From positions 1,116,001-1,180,000 of the forward strand of contig CP065366.1 in NCBI GenBank assembly GCA_023206055.1: a DNA stretch of 64,000 bases, read 5' to 3'. This DNA comes from Vibrio cyclitrophicus. GTDB lineage: Bacteria > Pseudomonadota > Gammaproteobacteria > Enterobacterales > Vibrionaceae. Positions 17,730-27,516 of the stretch are shown piece after piece; position 1 is the stretch's first letter, and each line of letters begins with the position of its first letter. The notes under the pieces were generated by a model. It was not told where the DNA came from. It was given only the letters and a program-made list of their open reading frames with translations, and did not search any database. A program made the position numbers and the translations under genes.

Positions 17730-19088
17730 TTAAAACTCTGTATGCGCTGAAAACAATTGTTGATGCATTTTTTGTGCAAGATCATCAGTCATTGACGAAA
17801 TGTAATCGGCAATCACGCGCATCTTTCTCGATTCATCTTCATGCTTTAGCCATTGCTTCTTGATTGGCAGTGGTAGCAAGCGTTCAGGGTCAGCACTGAA
17901 TGCCTCAAACATGTCCATGATGATCTGTTGACCCTTATATTCGATGACTTGAACCTGTGGCACTTGAATTACGAACTCGCTGACAAAGTGTTTCAGCTTT
18001 TCGAGCGTGCCGTCCATGCTTGGTTCAAGCACGGCATTGTAAGCCAAAAGCACATTCTCAAAGCCTGCATCGACTCGCTTAATCGAGATACTGGTCAGTA
18101 GCGCATTAACTATTCCGCCAATGGCGTCTTTACGGCGGTATTGTTCTCCAGAAAACAGCATTTCGGTAATTGAATTTAGGTGCTCGCAAATCCAAGGGTC
18201 GGCCATCTCTTTCAATTGAGGATAAGCAGATTCAACCCATTGCGCTTTGGTCACTGAACCAAGCACAATCGCATCTTCTAAATCGTGCACGCCATAAGCA
18301 ATGTCATCAGCAAGCTCCATAATCGAACAATCAAGTGACTTATATTTGGTCTTATTATGCTCAAGAGGCTCGGTGTGTGCTTTTCTTTTCTGTTTGAGAA
18401 GCTGCTGGTCGTTTGTTGAGAGCGGCTCCAGTACCCAGTTAAACAGCTCTTCATCATGATCGTAGATGCCTTTGGCTGGCATCCAATCTTTGGCTCGGAG
18501 CTGTCGTTGATGCTTTACTGGCTTGGACTGCAATTTAGCTTGAACCTCACTCAGTAGAGAAGGGTACTTAATAAGGCCTAACAAAGTGCGTCGAGATAGG
18601 TTCATCCCGTGATGCTCGGTGTAAGGTTCTAGCTGTGTGACAATGCGAAACGTTTGGGCGTTGCCTTCAAAGCCTCCGTGGTCACGCATCATATAATTGA
18701 GTGCGACTTCGCCGCCATGTCCATAAGGTGGATGACCTATGTCGTGAGCCAAGCAAAGTGAATCAATCAAACTGTCTGAGGGTAATAGGTCTCGAAACTC
18801 GGGCTGCTTTTTTTTCAGTTGGGCAACGATGCCGGTACCAAGTTGTGCGGCTTCGAGCGAGTGGGTAAGGCGTGTTCGGTGAAAATCATTGACCGTAGTA
18901 CCATGAATCTGGGTTTTAGCTTGTAGACGACGGAAAGCAGCAGAGTGAAGCACGCGCGCACGGTCACGCTGATACGGGCTGCGGTGATCATCACGTCTTA
19001 TTTTATGTTCATCGTCATTTCGATGCTGCCATTCTTGTTCGAGTACAAAGGGTGGTTCGAGTAGAGAATTCAAAATAGCACCTATCAA
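17730..19088 (-). CDS. dGTPase-like HD-domain triphosphohydrolase
   Basis: The family hydrolyses dGTP to deoxyguanosine and triphosphate; some members also limit phage replication by depleting dNTPs. The protein has 452 residues. The HD metal site is visible as HRTRLTHSLEAAQLG (about 86-100) and the HD pair in LAHDIGHPPYGHGGE (about 133-147). A later Asp in MELADDIAYGVHDLEDA completes the site. It shares its strand with yfbR, another nucleotide-hydrolysing HD protein 40 bp upstream, so the two may form an operon for dNTP balance. I do not claim that it is E. coli Dgt itself; it belongs to the clade without Dgt's extra inserts. Confidence 0.88.
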   Translation of the reverse strand: MIGAILNSLLEPPFVLEQEWQHRNDDEHKIRRDDHRSPYQRDRARVLHSAAFRRLQAKTQIHGTTVNDFHRTRLTHSLEAAQLGTGIVAQLKKKQPEFRDLLPSDSLIDSLCLAHDIGHPPYGHGGEVALNYMMRDHGGFEGNAQTFRIVTQLEPYTEHHGMNLSRRTLLGLIKYPSLLSEVQAKLQSKPVKHQRQLRAKDWMPAKGIYDHDEELFNWVLEPLSTNDQQLLKQKRKAHTEPLEHNKTKYKSLDCSIMELADDIAYGVHDLEDAIVLGSVTKAQWVESAYPQLKEMADPWICEHLNSITEMLFSGEQYRRKDAIGGIVNALLTSISIKRVDAGFENVLLAYNAVLEPSMDGTLEKLKHFVSEFVIQVPQVQVIEYKGQQIIMDMFEAFSADPERLLPLPIKKQWLKHEDESRKMRVIADYISSMTDDLAQKMHQQLFSAHTEF

Positions 19089-19128
19089 ATTGATTTTATT
19101 TAGCTAATTAAAAACAACTTATACCCAC

Positions 19129-19713
19129 CTAGCTTATCTCGTCTAGTGATAATTCGAAGCTGGGAGCAAATGTGGTGAGAAAGTAGTCCATTTCTGGGCT
19201 TTTGCGTTGTTCGAGTGTCTCTTCTAATCGACGTTTGGCTTGCTCGTATTCATGGTTGCCGGCACTGAGCTCTTCCAAGCATTTCAGGTAAGCACAGATG
19301 GTGTCGGCCTGCTTGACGATGCTTTGCTCTTCTTTACTCGCCGTTCCAGATATTAAGAAGGGAGCGAAGTCGTCTCGGAACTCTTCTGGCAACATAGAAA
19401 GCAGTCTTTGTTCTGCTGCGGCTTCTATCTTCTTATACTCTTGGGCGATGTCTGGGTTGTAGTATTTAACTGGCGTTGGCAAATCTCCAGTCAGTACCTC
19501 ACTGGTATCGTGGTACATGCCAAGCAGAGCAATGTGCTCTGGGTTAAGCTGCCCATCAAACTTCTTGTTTTTGATGAGCGCCAAGGCGTGTGCGACGAAA
19601 GCCACCTGTAGGCTATGTTCTGAAATATTCTCGCTTGAGACAGAGCGCATTAGAGGCCAACGTTGAATCAGCTTCATACGTGCGAGATGCGCAAAAAAAT
19701 GGCTTTGTTTCAT
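19129..19713 (-). CDS. yfbR: 5'-deoxynucleotidase YfbR
   Basis: YfbR removes the phosphate from deoxyribonucleoside 5'-monophosphates. It has 194 residues, close to the E. coli protein. HD-domain ligands are visible in SEHSLQVAFVAHAL (about 31-44) and MYHDTSEVLTGDLPTPVKY (about 66-84). The TPVKY stretch is characteristic of YfbR. It is transcribed toward the dGTPase-like gene, and alaA lies upstream on the same strand, recalling the yfbQ-yfbR pair of E. coli. Confidence 0.93.
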   Translation of the reverse strand: MKQSHFFAHLARMKLIQRWPLMRSVSSENISEHSLQVAFVAHALALIKNKKFDGQLNPEHIALLGMYHDTSEVLTGDLPTPVKYYNPDIAQEYKKIEAAAEQRLLSMLPEEFRDDFAPFLISGTASKEEQSIVKQADTICAYLKCLEELSAGNHEYEQAKRRLEETLEQRKSPEMDYFLTTFAPSFELSLDEIS

Positions 19714-19948
19714 AAGAGTCCTTTTAGTACCAATCGTAGTAAATAACTGGTCATCCTAGCTTGTTAAAAAGCTCGATAACTTTGTTAGAATTTTTGATTG
19801 TAGAATAACTACTTACCAAAAAATCCTGCCTTGTTCTCAAGTTTTTTTCCTGCGCTATTTCTGAACACTTACTTACTGTGATTGGTATAAGCAATGCTCC
19901 ACTCGTATCTTGTGTTAATTCAAACAGTACGAGACAGCGGATACAAAA

Positions 19949-19970
19949 AAGGCTCCTAAACAGGAGCCTT
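19949..19970 (-). terminator. Terminator of alaA
   Basis: AAGGCTCCT and AGGAGCCTT form a perfect stem with a 4-base loop. On the minus strand it is followed by TTTT, the correct orientation for alaA. Confidence 0.85.
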
Positions 19971-20042
19971 TTAAGCATAGAAGTGAATGAATACAAGTTA
20001 AAGTCTTTTAAAACAGTAAATTGTAGCCACCTTTCATTGTGT

Positions 20043-21278
20043 TTATTTAGCGTCGATAAGATCGTCTTGGCTATAAGTTTGCAAGAAGCGCTCTAGGCGA
20101 CCAATCGCGATTTCTAGATCTTCGATGTGCGGCAGAGTCACGATGCGGAAATGATCCGGTTTCGGCCAATTGAAGCCTGTACCTTGAACCAATAACACCT
20201 TCTCTTGCTTAAGGAAGTCGAGTACAAACTTCTGATCGTCTTTGATGTTGTACATGTTGGTGTCGATTTTAGGGAACAGGTACATTGCGCCTTTCGGCTT
20301 CACACAAGAAACGCCTGGGATCTTGTTGATCAGTTCCCATGCACGGTCGCGCTGTTCAAGTAGTCGACCACCCGGAAGGATCAGCTCATTGATACTCTGA
20401 TAGCCACCGAGCGCGGTTTGGATAGCGTGTTGCATTGGAACGTTGGCACACAAACGCATTGAGGCCAGCATTTCTAGCCCTTCAACGTAGCCTTTCGCTA
20501 GGTGTTTAGGACCTGTTAAGAACATCCAACCACCACGGAAACCACATACACGATAAGCTTTAGATAGGCCGTTGAACGTGACCATTAGTACGTCTTCAGC
20601 CAGCGTTGCAACTGAAGTATGTACTGCACCGTCGTAAAGCACTTTGTCGTAGATTTCATCGGCGAAGATGATCAAACCGTGCTCGCGAGCAATCTCAACA
20701 ACTTGTAATAGGAAATCACGGCTGTAAACCGCGCCTGTTGGGTTGTTCGGGTTGATCAGTACAATGCCGCGCGTCTTTGGTGAGATCTTCGCGCGCATGT
20801 CGTCTAAATCTGGATACCAATCAGCATCTTCATCACACATGTAGTGAACCGGTGTACCACCAGAAAGCGCAACAGACGCTGTCCATAGTGGGTAGTCCGG
20901 AGCGGGAACTAAGATTTCATCACCATTATCCAGTAGCGCCTGCATAGACATAACGATAAGCTCTGATGCGCCGTTACCAATGTAAACGTCTTCTACATCA
21001 AGGTTACGTAGGCCTTTTTTCTGGTAGTGCTGAACAACCGCTTTGCGGGCTGAATAGATGCCTTTTGAGTCGCAGTAACCTTGAGATGTCGGTAGGTTAC
21101 GGATTACGTCAACAAGGATTTCATCAGGGGCGTCAAAACCAAATGGGGCGGGGTTACCAATATTAAGCTTTAGTATTTTATGCCCTTCTTCTTCCATGCG
21201 CTTAGCATGTTTGAGTACAGGCCCCCTGATTTCGTAGCATACGCTGTTGAGTTTTGACGACATCCCGATATTTTGCAT
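20043..21278 (-). CDS. alaA: Alanine-synthesising aminotransferase AlaA (YfbQ)
   Basis: This PLP-dependent class I aminotransferase makes alanine from pyruvate and glutamate. It has 411 residues. The start SSKLNSVCYEIRGPVLK closely follows E. coli YfbQ. The PLP-binding Lys is Lys240 in FNGLSKAYRVCGFRGG. The substrate-binding NPNNPTGAVYS is near 177-186. AGGA lies 8 bp upstream of the ATG at 21278. yfbR lies downstream on the same strand. A clear terminator follows. Confidence 0.95.
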   Translation of the reverse strand: MQNIGMSSKLNSVCYEIRGPVLKHAKRMEEEGHKILKLNIGNPAPFGFDAPDEILVDVIRNLPTSQGYCDSKGIYSARKAVVQHYQKKGLRNLDVEDVYIGNGASELIVMSMQALLDNGDEILVPAPDYPLWTASVALSGGTPVHYMCDEDADWYPDLDDMRAKISPKTRGIVLINPNNPTGAVYSRDFLLQVVEIAREHGLIIFADEIYDKVLYDGAVHTSVATLAEDVLMVTFNGLSKAYRVCGFRGGWMFLTGPKHLAKGYVEGLEMLASMRLCANVPMQHAIQTALGGYQSINELILPGGRLLEQRDRAWELINKIPGVSCVKPKGAMYLFPKIDTNMYNIKDDQKFVLDFLKQEKVLLVQGTGFNWPKPDHFRIVTLPHIEDLEIAIGRLERFLQTYSQDDLIDAK

Positions 21279-21574
21279 TGCCGATTTCCTGAAATTAATT
21301 TAAATACTTTATTAAAGTACCGCAAAATGGTGTTTGATAGAATAAAAATCTGATGAATGTCGCATTTCAGTGTCACGTTTGGTCTTTTTGTTGTCACTCT
21401 TTTCTAAATTTTAATTAATCGCTTTCTTGGTTATTAACTAAGATGAATAAAGGGGTGGGATCGCTTAAAATCACAGGAATGTTGAAAAGATATAGTACAT
21501 TCTTGATCTAAGTGGGTAGTGCCCATAAAGTATCAAACTAATATAATAATAATTTAGATGTGAACGAGGTCGAT

Positions 21575-22882
21575 TTGTCACATTTCCAGCAAACTATCTC
21601 CGCTTTGATTGAGCGAGTACAAAATGCCCAAGCAAGTGAAGTTCGTTGTGTTGAAGTTCTAACGCAAAAACCATCGTTTGCATTTATAGAATGGCTTCAT
21701 GCTCAACCGCTCTTTCCTAAGTTCTACTGGCAGTCACGTGACACTCGTGAAGAGGTCGTCGCGCTCGGTCAACTGCACACTTTTTCTGATCCCGCTCCCG
21801 CGTACGCAATTCTTGGTGAAGACCAACGAATCTGGGGTGGACGCTCGTTTGACGGGCACACCGCAAAGAATCGTCGCTGCATGGAGTCGTTTTTCTTCCT
21901 TCCTCAGGTTGAATTGATCCGCTTTGACAATACTTGGTCGTTGGCGGTTAATTTGTCCCCTGATCGAGTTTCTTCTATTAGTGCTCTGAATAAGCTTTCT
22001 GTGGAAGCCGCGATATTGGCGCCTTTGTCTGCCCATATTGAACAGATCAATCACGTTCCAGAAAGAGAGCAATGGGACAACCTTGTCGATAAAGTGCTCA
22101 AAGGTATTAGCGACGAAGAGTATAAAAAAGTCGTTTTAGCGCGTAAAACTACACTGCAACTCGACGCGCCTATTTGCGCAGCTCAATTACTTAAAGCCAG
22201 CTATCTGCAAAATCACCACAGTTTCCACTTTATGTTGGTGCTAGATTCTAAACACAGTTTCATTGGATCAACACCAGAGCGCTTATATAGCCGACACGGT
22301 ACTGAGCTCGATACAGAAGCGCTTGCTGGAACCATTGGTCGCGGAGAGAGTGCTACTGAGGATATGGAACTGGCCAACTGGCTTTCTCAAGACAGCAAAA
22401 ACCTCAACGAGAACCAGTATGTGGTCGACGACATCATTGAGCGTCTCACTCCTCATTCTCAAACGGTCGATGTTGAAAAAGACGCTCGTTTAGTGCGTTT
22501 GCGTAAGGTGCAGCATCTTAAGCGCAATATCCATGCTCAGCTTAATACTGGCGTAAATGGTGTGCAGTTACTTGCTGCCTTACAGCCAACTGCTGCGGTA
22601 GCGGGTTTGCCGCGTAAAGAGGCGATGGATTTCATTCTTGAACACGAACCGTTTGCTCGAGGTTGGTATGCAGGCTCTGTGGGTTATATCAGTCATCAGC
22701 GAGCGGAATTCTGCGTGGCGATTCGAAGTGCCTTGATTGTAAACGATCAAGTACAGCTATTTGCTGGCGCGGGGATCGTGCCGGGATCGGTTGCCGAGCA
22801 TGAGTGGCAAGAGCTGAACAAGAAGATGTCGACTCTGCTCAGCCTCATTTCTGATCACCCACCATTAGGTGTGGCGTCATGA
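21575..22882 (+). CDS. menF: Isochorismate synthase MenF
   Basis: MenF converts chorismate to isochorismate, the first step toward menaquinone. The chorismate-binding enzyme fold fills the C-terminal two thirds, with LAGTIGRG, KNLNENQYVVDDI and VQHLKRNIHAQL near the active site, and PTAAVAGLPRKEAM. I prefer the TTG start at 21575 (435 residues, MSHFQQTIS) because GAGG lies 5 bp before it. A GTG at 21560 in the same frame is the alternative. The stop codon overlaps the menD start (ATGA), so the two are translationally coupled. Confidence 0.93.
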   Translation: MSHFQQTISALIERVQNAQASEVRCVEVLTQKPSFAFIEWLHAQPLFPKFYWQSRDTREEVVALGQLHTFSDPAPAYAILGEDQRIWGGRSFDGHTAKNRRCMESFFFLPQVELIRFDNTWSLAVNLSPDRVSSISALNKLSVEAAILAPLSAHIEQINHVPEREQWDNLVDKVLKGISDEEYKKVVLARKTTLQLDAPICAAQLLKASYLQNHHSFHFMLVLDSKHSFIGSTPERLYSRHGTELDTEALAGTIGRGESATEDMELANWLSQDSKNLNENQYVVDDIIERLTPHSQTVDVEKDARLVRLRKVQHLKRNIHAQLNTGVNGVQLLAALQPTAAVAGLPRKEAMDFILEHEPFARGWYAGSVGYISHQRAEFCVAIRSALIVNDQVQLFAGAGIVPGSVAEHEWQELNKKMSTLLSLISDHPPLGVAS

Positions 22883-24603
22883 ATCACGACCAAGCCGTAT
22901 TAAACAGAGTTTGGTGTCACACGTTACTTGAAGAGCTTTCACGCAATGGCGTTGAACATGTTTGTGTTGCACCGGGCTCTCGCTCAACGCCGTTAACTCT
23001 CGAAGCTGAAGCGAACCCCAAGTTAACCTTACACACGCACTTTGATGAGCGTGGTCTTGGTTTTTTAGCTTTAGGCTTAGCAAAAGCCAGCGATAAGCCG
23101 GTTGCAGTGATTGTGACATCGGGAACCGCTGTGGCGAATTTGCTTCCTGCGACGGCTGAATCTGGGCTGACACGCGAGAAGCTGATCTTGCTGACCTCTG
23201 ATAGACCCATCGACTTGGTCGACTGTGGTGCCAATCAAGCGATTCAACAACAGGGTATCTTTTCTTCCCATGTTGAAAGTGCTTTAAATCTACCAAGCCC
23301 GAGTACACAAGTTTCTTTGAACTGGCTACTGACATCAGTTGATAACGCGCTGGCGAAACAACGTAATGTTGGTGGTGCGATTCATATCAACTGTCCGTTC
23401 CCAGAACCTCTATATTCTGCAAATAGCGCGGAAATGTATGCGGAATACACCTCCAGTGTCGCTGGGTGGAAATCGGGAATAGGTTGTTACAGCCAAACGT
23501 TTTTACCTAATCAATTGAACACGCAACCTATTGCTCCAGGTGAGTACCTTGGGCGTAAGGGTGTGGTTATTCTCGGCTCGCTCGATATTGAACAAGCGAC
23601 AAAAGCTCAGCAGTTTGCCACTGCATTAGGCTGGCCAGTTTTTTGCGATCCTCAATCAGGTGTCACAAGTGATTGGAAACATTATGATCTGTGGATGCAG
23701 AGTGACGTAGCGAAAGAACAACTTAACCAATGTGATTTCATTCTTCAGTTCGGTGAGCGCATTGTTTCTAAGCGCCTTAATCATTGGATAAAGTCACAAG
23801 CATCATCATTCTGCTCATCACAATACATTGTTGTGTCACCGGATTCGCACCGAATCAACCAAGATCATCTGCCTCAAACCCATATCGTTGCTGATATCGA
23901 GTTATGGGTGTCAGAACAGCATTTACCTACCTTGTTAGGTCAACATGCAGGTTGGGCGGCACCTTTGGTCGAAATCGCGAATACGGTTCAACAATTAGCG
24001 TTGGCGCAAATATCCAATAATGACCAGCTAACCGAGTTGAGCGTTGCAGTTGACTTGTCGACTAGACTTAAAGACAGAGAGCTATTTGTGGGAAATAGTT
24101 TGATGGTAAGGCTGGTGGATATGCTGTCATCAATATCTGCGAATCAAGTTTACAGTAATCGTGGCGCATCAGGCATTGATGGCTTGGTGGCGACGGCTGC
24201 GGGCGTGGTAAAAGCCAACAAGAACCCTTTGATTATGTTGATTGGCGATACCTCTTTGTTGTACGACCTCAACTCACTGGCTCTGCTTACTCACAATGTA
24301 ACGCCGATGGTTATAGTTGTGACCAACAATGATGGCGGTGCAATCTTTGACTTGTTGCCCGTTCCTGAGCAGCAAAAACAATCTCTATATCAAATGCCCC
24401 ATGGTTTCGGTTTTGAACATGCCGCTGCGCAATTCCAGCTTGGTTATGCGGCACCAGAAACTTTGAATTGCTATCAAACGACTATCGAACAACATTTCGA
24501 ACAGGGTCAGGGTACCTTGCTCGTTGAAGTTAAGACGCCTCCCGAACAAGCGTCTACTTTGCTGAAACAATTCAGTTCAATGCTCACCGAGGCATTAGCC
24601 TAA
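22879..24603 (+). CDS. menD: SEPHCHC synthase MenD
   Basis: MenD is a thiamine-diphosphate enzyme that joins 2-oxoglutarate to isochorismate. It has 574 residues. The N-terminal PYR domain carries APGSRSTPLTLEA near residue 31 and the catalytic Glu in TLHTHFDERGLGF. The C-terminal PP domain has the ThDP/Mg site GDTSLLYDLNSL near 455 with NNDGGAIFDLLP following. It overlaps menF by 4 bases and is followed 9 bp later by menH. Confidence 0.96.
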   Translation: MNHDQAVLNRVWCHTLLEELSRNGVEHVCVAPGSRSTPLTLEAEANPKLTLHTHFDERGLGFLALGLAKASDKPVAVIVTSGTAVANLLPATAESGLTREKLILLTSDRPIDLVDCGANQAIQQQGIFSSHVESALNLPSPSTQVSLNWLLTSVDNALAKQRNVGGAIHINCPFPEPLYSANSAEMYAEYTSSVAGWKSGIGCYSQTFLPNQLNTQPIAPGEYLGRKGVVILGSLDIEQATKAQQFATALGWPVFCDPQSGVTSDWKHYDLWMQSDVAKEQLNQCDFILQFGERIVSKRLNHWIKSQASSFCSSQYIVVSPDSHRINQDHLPQTHIVADIELWVSEQHLPTLLGQHAGWAAPLVEIANTVQQLALAQISNNDQLTELSVAVDLSTRLKDRELFVGNSLMVRLVDMLSSISANQVYSNRGASGIDGLVATAAGVVKANKNPLIMLIGDTSLLYDLNSLALLTHNVTPMVIVVTNNDGGAIFDLLPVPEQQKQSLYQMPHGFGFEHAAAQFQLGYAAPETLNCYQTTIEQHFEQGQGTLLVEVKTPPEQASTLLKQFSSMLTEALA

Positions 24604-24612
24604 GGACTTTAC

Positions 24613-25413
24613 ATGCTTTACTCCAATTATTACCCAGCTGTACAAGAATCTTCTGACAAACCTTTGCTTGTTTTTCTACATGGTTTACTCGGAAGCGGGG
24701 ATGATTGGAGCGCATGTCATCCCTTCCTCGAGGATTTTCCTCGTCTTTGCATAGATTTGCCCGGGCACGGACAAAGTCGCTTTATTGATCCGGTAGGCTT
24801 TGATCATTGCTGTACCAAGATAGTTCAGTGCATCACTTATCAATTGGCAGCGAACGATCTTCCTGCCGATTATCCTATCGTGGTGATTGGCTACTCTATG
24901 GGAGGCAGACTCGCCATGTATGGGGTGACAAGCCCTTGCTTCGAAACGCTCAATCTTGAGAAAGTCATTATTGAAGGCGGCAACTTTGGTCTGGAGCGTG
25001 ATGAAGAACGAGCACAAAGGTTAGTACATGATACGCAGTGGGCTGTCCGCTTTGCGCAGCAGTCGATTGAAGATGTTTTAGACGATTGGTATCAACAAAG
25101 CGTCTTTTCTTCACTAAATCATGAGCAAAGACAAACTTTGGTCATAAAGCGTAGTGGTAACCTTGGAGTATCCGTAGCAAATATGTTGTTATCTACTTCG
25201 TTGGCTAAGCAACCGGATTTACGTGCCACATTGAAATCTCATGAGCATTTATTGCATTATGTATGTGGAGAAAAAGATCGTAAATTCATGGAGCTAGCTG
25301 AGAATAGCGGCTTTGAATATAGTCAGGTGGATTACGCTGGTCATAATGTTCATTTTGAGCAACCTGAGCTGTTTTCCAACCTGATCATCCAATGTATCGC
25401 CAGTCGTCGTTAA
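24613..25413 (+). CDS. menH: SHCHC synthase MenH (alpha/beta hydrolase)
   Basis: MenH eliminates pyruvate from SEPHCHC to give SHCHC. It has 266 residues with an alpha/beta-hydrolase fold. The oxyanion region is FLHGLLGSGDDW (about 21-32), the nucleophile Ser is in GYSMGGRLAMYG (about 95-106), and the catalytic His is in YAGHNVHFEQPE near the end. AGGA precedes the ATG. It lies directly after menD. Confidence 0.94.
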   Translation: MLYSNYYPAVQESSDKPLLVFLHGLLGSGDDWSACHPFLEDFPRLCIDLPGHGQSRFIDPVGFDHCCTKIVQCITYQLAANDLPADYPIVVIGYSMGGRLAMYGVTSPCFETLNLEKVIIEGGNFGLERDEERAQRLVHDTQWAVRFAQQSIEDVLDDWYQQSVFSSLNHEQRQTLVIKRSGNLGVSVANMLLSTSLAKQPDLRATLKSHEHLLHYVCGEKDRKFMELAENSGFEYSQVDYAGHNVHFEQPELFSNLIIQCIASRR

Positions 25414-25515
25414 TCTGACTGAGCGATTCTCTCGTATCAAGCACTATCAAAAGCAGAGCAACACCGTCACGACTATTCGTTAGTCGTGGTCTCTAATAGA
25501 ACAATGGGAATCACC

Positions 25516-26382
25516 ATGGCTAAAACAGTAGGCATCACAGAAGAAGAACTTTACGCAGCCGTTAACTGGCGCGATGAAAGCAGTCAATTTGAAGATATTC
25601 AGTACCACAAGTCTGACGACGGTATTGCGAAAATCACGATTGCTCGTCCTCAAGTGCACAATGCGTTCCGTCCACAAACCGTAAAAGAGATGATCAATGC
25701 ACTGGCTGATGCTCGTTATGATGAGAAGGTTGGCGTAATCATTTTAACGGGTCTTGGTGAGAAGGCGTTCTGTTCTGGTGGTGACCAAAGTATCCGTGGT
25801 GACTACGGCGGCTACCAAGATGATTCAGGTACACACCACTTGAACGTACTTGATTTCCAACGTCAAATTCGTACTTGTCCAAAACCAGTTATCGCAGCGG
25901 TATCTGGCTGGGCTGTAGGTGGCGGTCATGTTCTTCATATGATGGCAGACCTTACTATTGCCGCTGAAAACGCACAATTTGGTCAGACTGGTCCTAAAGT
26001 GGGTTCATTCGATGGCGGCTGGGGTGCTTCTTACATGGCTCGTATCGTTGGCCAGAAGAAAGCACGTGAAATCTGGTTCCTATGTCGCTTCTACGATGCT
26101 CAAGAAGCATTGGATATGGGTTTGGTGAACACGGTTGTTCCTGTTGCTGACCTAGAAAAAGAAACCGTTCGTTGGTGTCGTGAAGTACTTCAACACAGCC
26201 CAATGGCTCTGCGTTGCTTGAAAGCCGCTCTTAATGCTGACTGTGATGGTCAAGCGGGTCTGCAAGAGCTAGCAGGTAACGCAACCATGATGTTCTACAT
26301 GACAGAGGAAGGCCAAGAAGGCCGCAATGCGTTTAACGAGAAACGTCGACCTGATTTCGACAAATTCCCGCGTAACCCATAG
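25516..26382 (+). CDS. menB: 1,4-dihydroxy-2-naphthoyl-CoA synthase MenB
   Basis: MenB closes the naphthoquinone ring (crotonase superfamily). I start it at the ATG at 25516 (288 residues, MAKTVGITEEELYAAV), because GGGA lies just upstream. Frames beginning at 25486 (GTG) or 25504 (ATG) are longer but lack a ribosome-binding site. Crotonase features are FCSGGDQSIRGDYGGY, with the DQ-x-R and GGY loop typical of MenB, and SGWAVGGGHVLHMMADL. It lies 102 bp after menH. Confidence 0.96.
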   Translation: MAKTVGITEEELYAAVNWRDESSQFEDIQYHKSDDGIAKITIARPQVHNAFRPQTVKEMINALADARYDEKVGVIILTGLGEKAFCSGGDQSIRGDYGGYQDDSGTHHLNVLDFQRQIRTCPKPVIAAVSGWAVGGGHVLHMMADLTIAAENAQFGQTGPKVGSFDGGWGASYMARIVGQKKAREIWFLCRFYDAQEALDMGLVNTVVPVADLEKETVRWCREVLQHSPMALRCLKAALNADCDGQAGLQELAGNATMMFYMTEEGQEGRNAFNEKRRPDFDKFPRNP

Positions 26383-26400
26383 CCTTATCCTCTTCAAAAT

Positions 26401-26420
26401 GAGTCGCTAACTAGCGGCTC
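26401..26420 (+). terminator. Small hairpin between menB and menC
   Basis: GAGTCGCTA and TAGCGGCTC pair with one mismatch around a tiny loop, followed by GTTTTGTTTTG. It probably attenuates rather than fully stops transcription into menC. Confidence 0.55.
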
Positions 26421-26456
26421 GTTTTGTTTTGATGTTCCCGTTTTTTAGGAAATCTT

Positions 26457-27464
26457 ATGAATTCAATGAATTCCCAGCGTCACGCTAAACTCTACCGTTA
26501 TCAATTACCTATGGATAGCGGTGTGGTGCTGCGTGACAGCAAGCTGAACGAGCGCGTTGGCTACATCATCCAACTTGAGTGTGATGGTAAAACTGGTTTT
26601 GGTGAAGTTGCGCCTCTGCCGGGATTTAGCCAAGAAGATGCTGAGCAAGCCGGTATTCAGTTGCAAAACGAGCTAGAGCTTTGGAGTCACAACAAACCTC
26701 ACACCTCATTCGATGAGTTATATCCCTCAGTGGCGTTTGGCTTTTCAATGGCATTGATGGAGCTCCGAGGTGAACTTAACGCGGAAGGTAACTACCGAGC
26801 TGCCCCTTTATGTACCGGTGACCCTGATGAACTTATTCCTGTGCTTAATGAGATGGAAGGTGAGAAGGTCGCTAAAGTAAAAGTTGGCCTTTATGAAGCG
26901 ATTCGTGATGGCATGTTGGTGAGCTTATTCCTTGAATCGATTCCTGATTTAACGCTAAGACTAGACGCTAACCGCGCGTGGAAGCCTGAAAAAGCCAAGC
27001 AGTTCATCAAGTACATTTCGCCTTCGCTGCGTCAACGTATTAGCTTTATTGAAGAGCCTTGTCAGAAACCAGAAGACAGCTTGGCCTTTGCCATCGACCA
27101 CGGTGTGGCGATTGCATGGGATGAGACACTACAAGAAGCGGTGCGAAGCCCTGAGTTTGATCTTAGTGATTTAACGGGTGTTAAGGCGGTTGTGATTAAA
27201 CCAACCTTGATTGGCTCAGTAGAGCGTTGTGTTGCTATCATTGAGCGCGCGCAACAACTTGGTATTAAACCAGTACTAAGCTCAAGCATAGAGTCTAGCC
27301 TTGGATTAACTCAGATTGCTCGATTGGCGCAGCAGTACTTACCTAATGAAGTTCCAGGGCTTGATACGATTGGCTTGTATCAGCAACAACTAGAAGTCTC
27401 TTGGCCGGGTTGTCAGCTTCCAGTTTCAACGCTTGAACAGCAACAATTGATTTGGTCTTCTTAG
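26457..27464 (+). CDS. menC: o-Succinylbenzoate synthase MenC
   Basis: MenC dehydrates SHCHC to o-succinylbenzoate and belongs to the enolase superfamily. It has 335 residues. Catalytic lysines are expected in AKVKVGLYEA (about 141) and VVIKPTLIGS (about 243). Metal-binding acids appear in LRLDANRAW, FIEEPC and IAWDETL. AGGA precedes the ATG. It continues the men cluster after menB. Confidence 0.94.
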   Translation: MNSMNSQRHAKLYRYQLPMDSGVVLRDSKLNERVGYIIQLECDGKTGFGEVAPLPGFSQEDAEQAGIQLQNELELWSHNKPHTSFDELYPSVAFGFSMALMELRGELNAEGNYRAAPLCTGDPDELIPVLNEMEGEKVAKVKVGLYEAIRDGMLVSLFLESIPDLTLRLDANRAWKPEKAKQFIKYISPSLRQRISFIEEPCQKPEDSLAFAIDHGVAIAWDETLQEAVRSPEFDLSDLTGVKAVVIKPTLIGSVERCVAIIERAQQLGIKPVLSSSIESSLGLTQIARLAQQYLPNEVPGLDTIGLYQQQLEVSWPGCQLPVSTLEQQQLIWSS

Positions 27465-27516
27465 GCTGATCGTTCGATTGGCTTAGACCGTTCTCAATCT
27501 ATAACTTGGTTATCTT

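Noticed and set aside
19751..19996. Minus-strand 81-codon frame between yfbR and alaA
   Set aside because: It runs through the alaA terminator hairpin and has no recognisable content.
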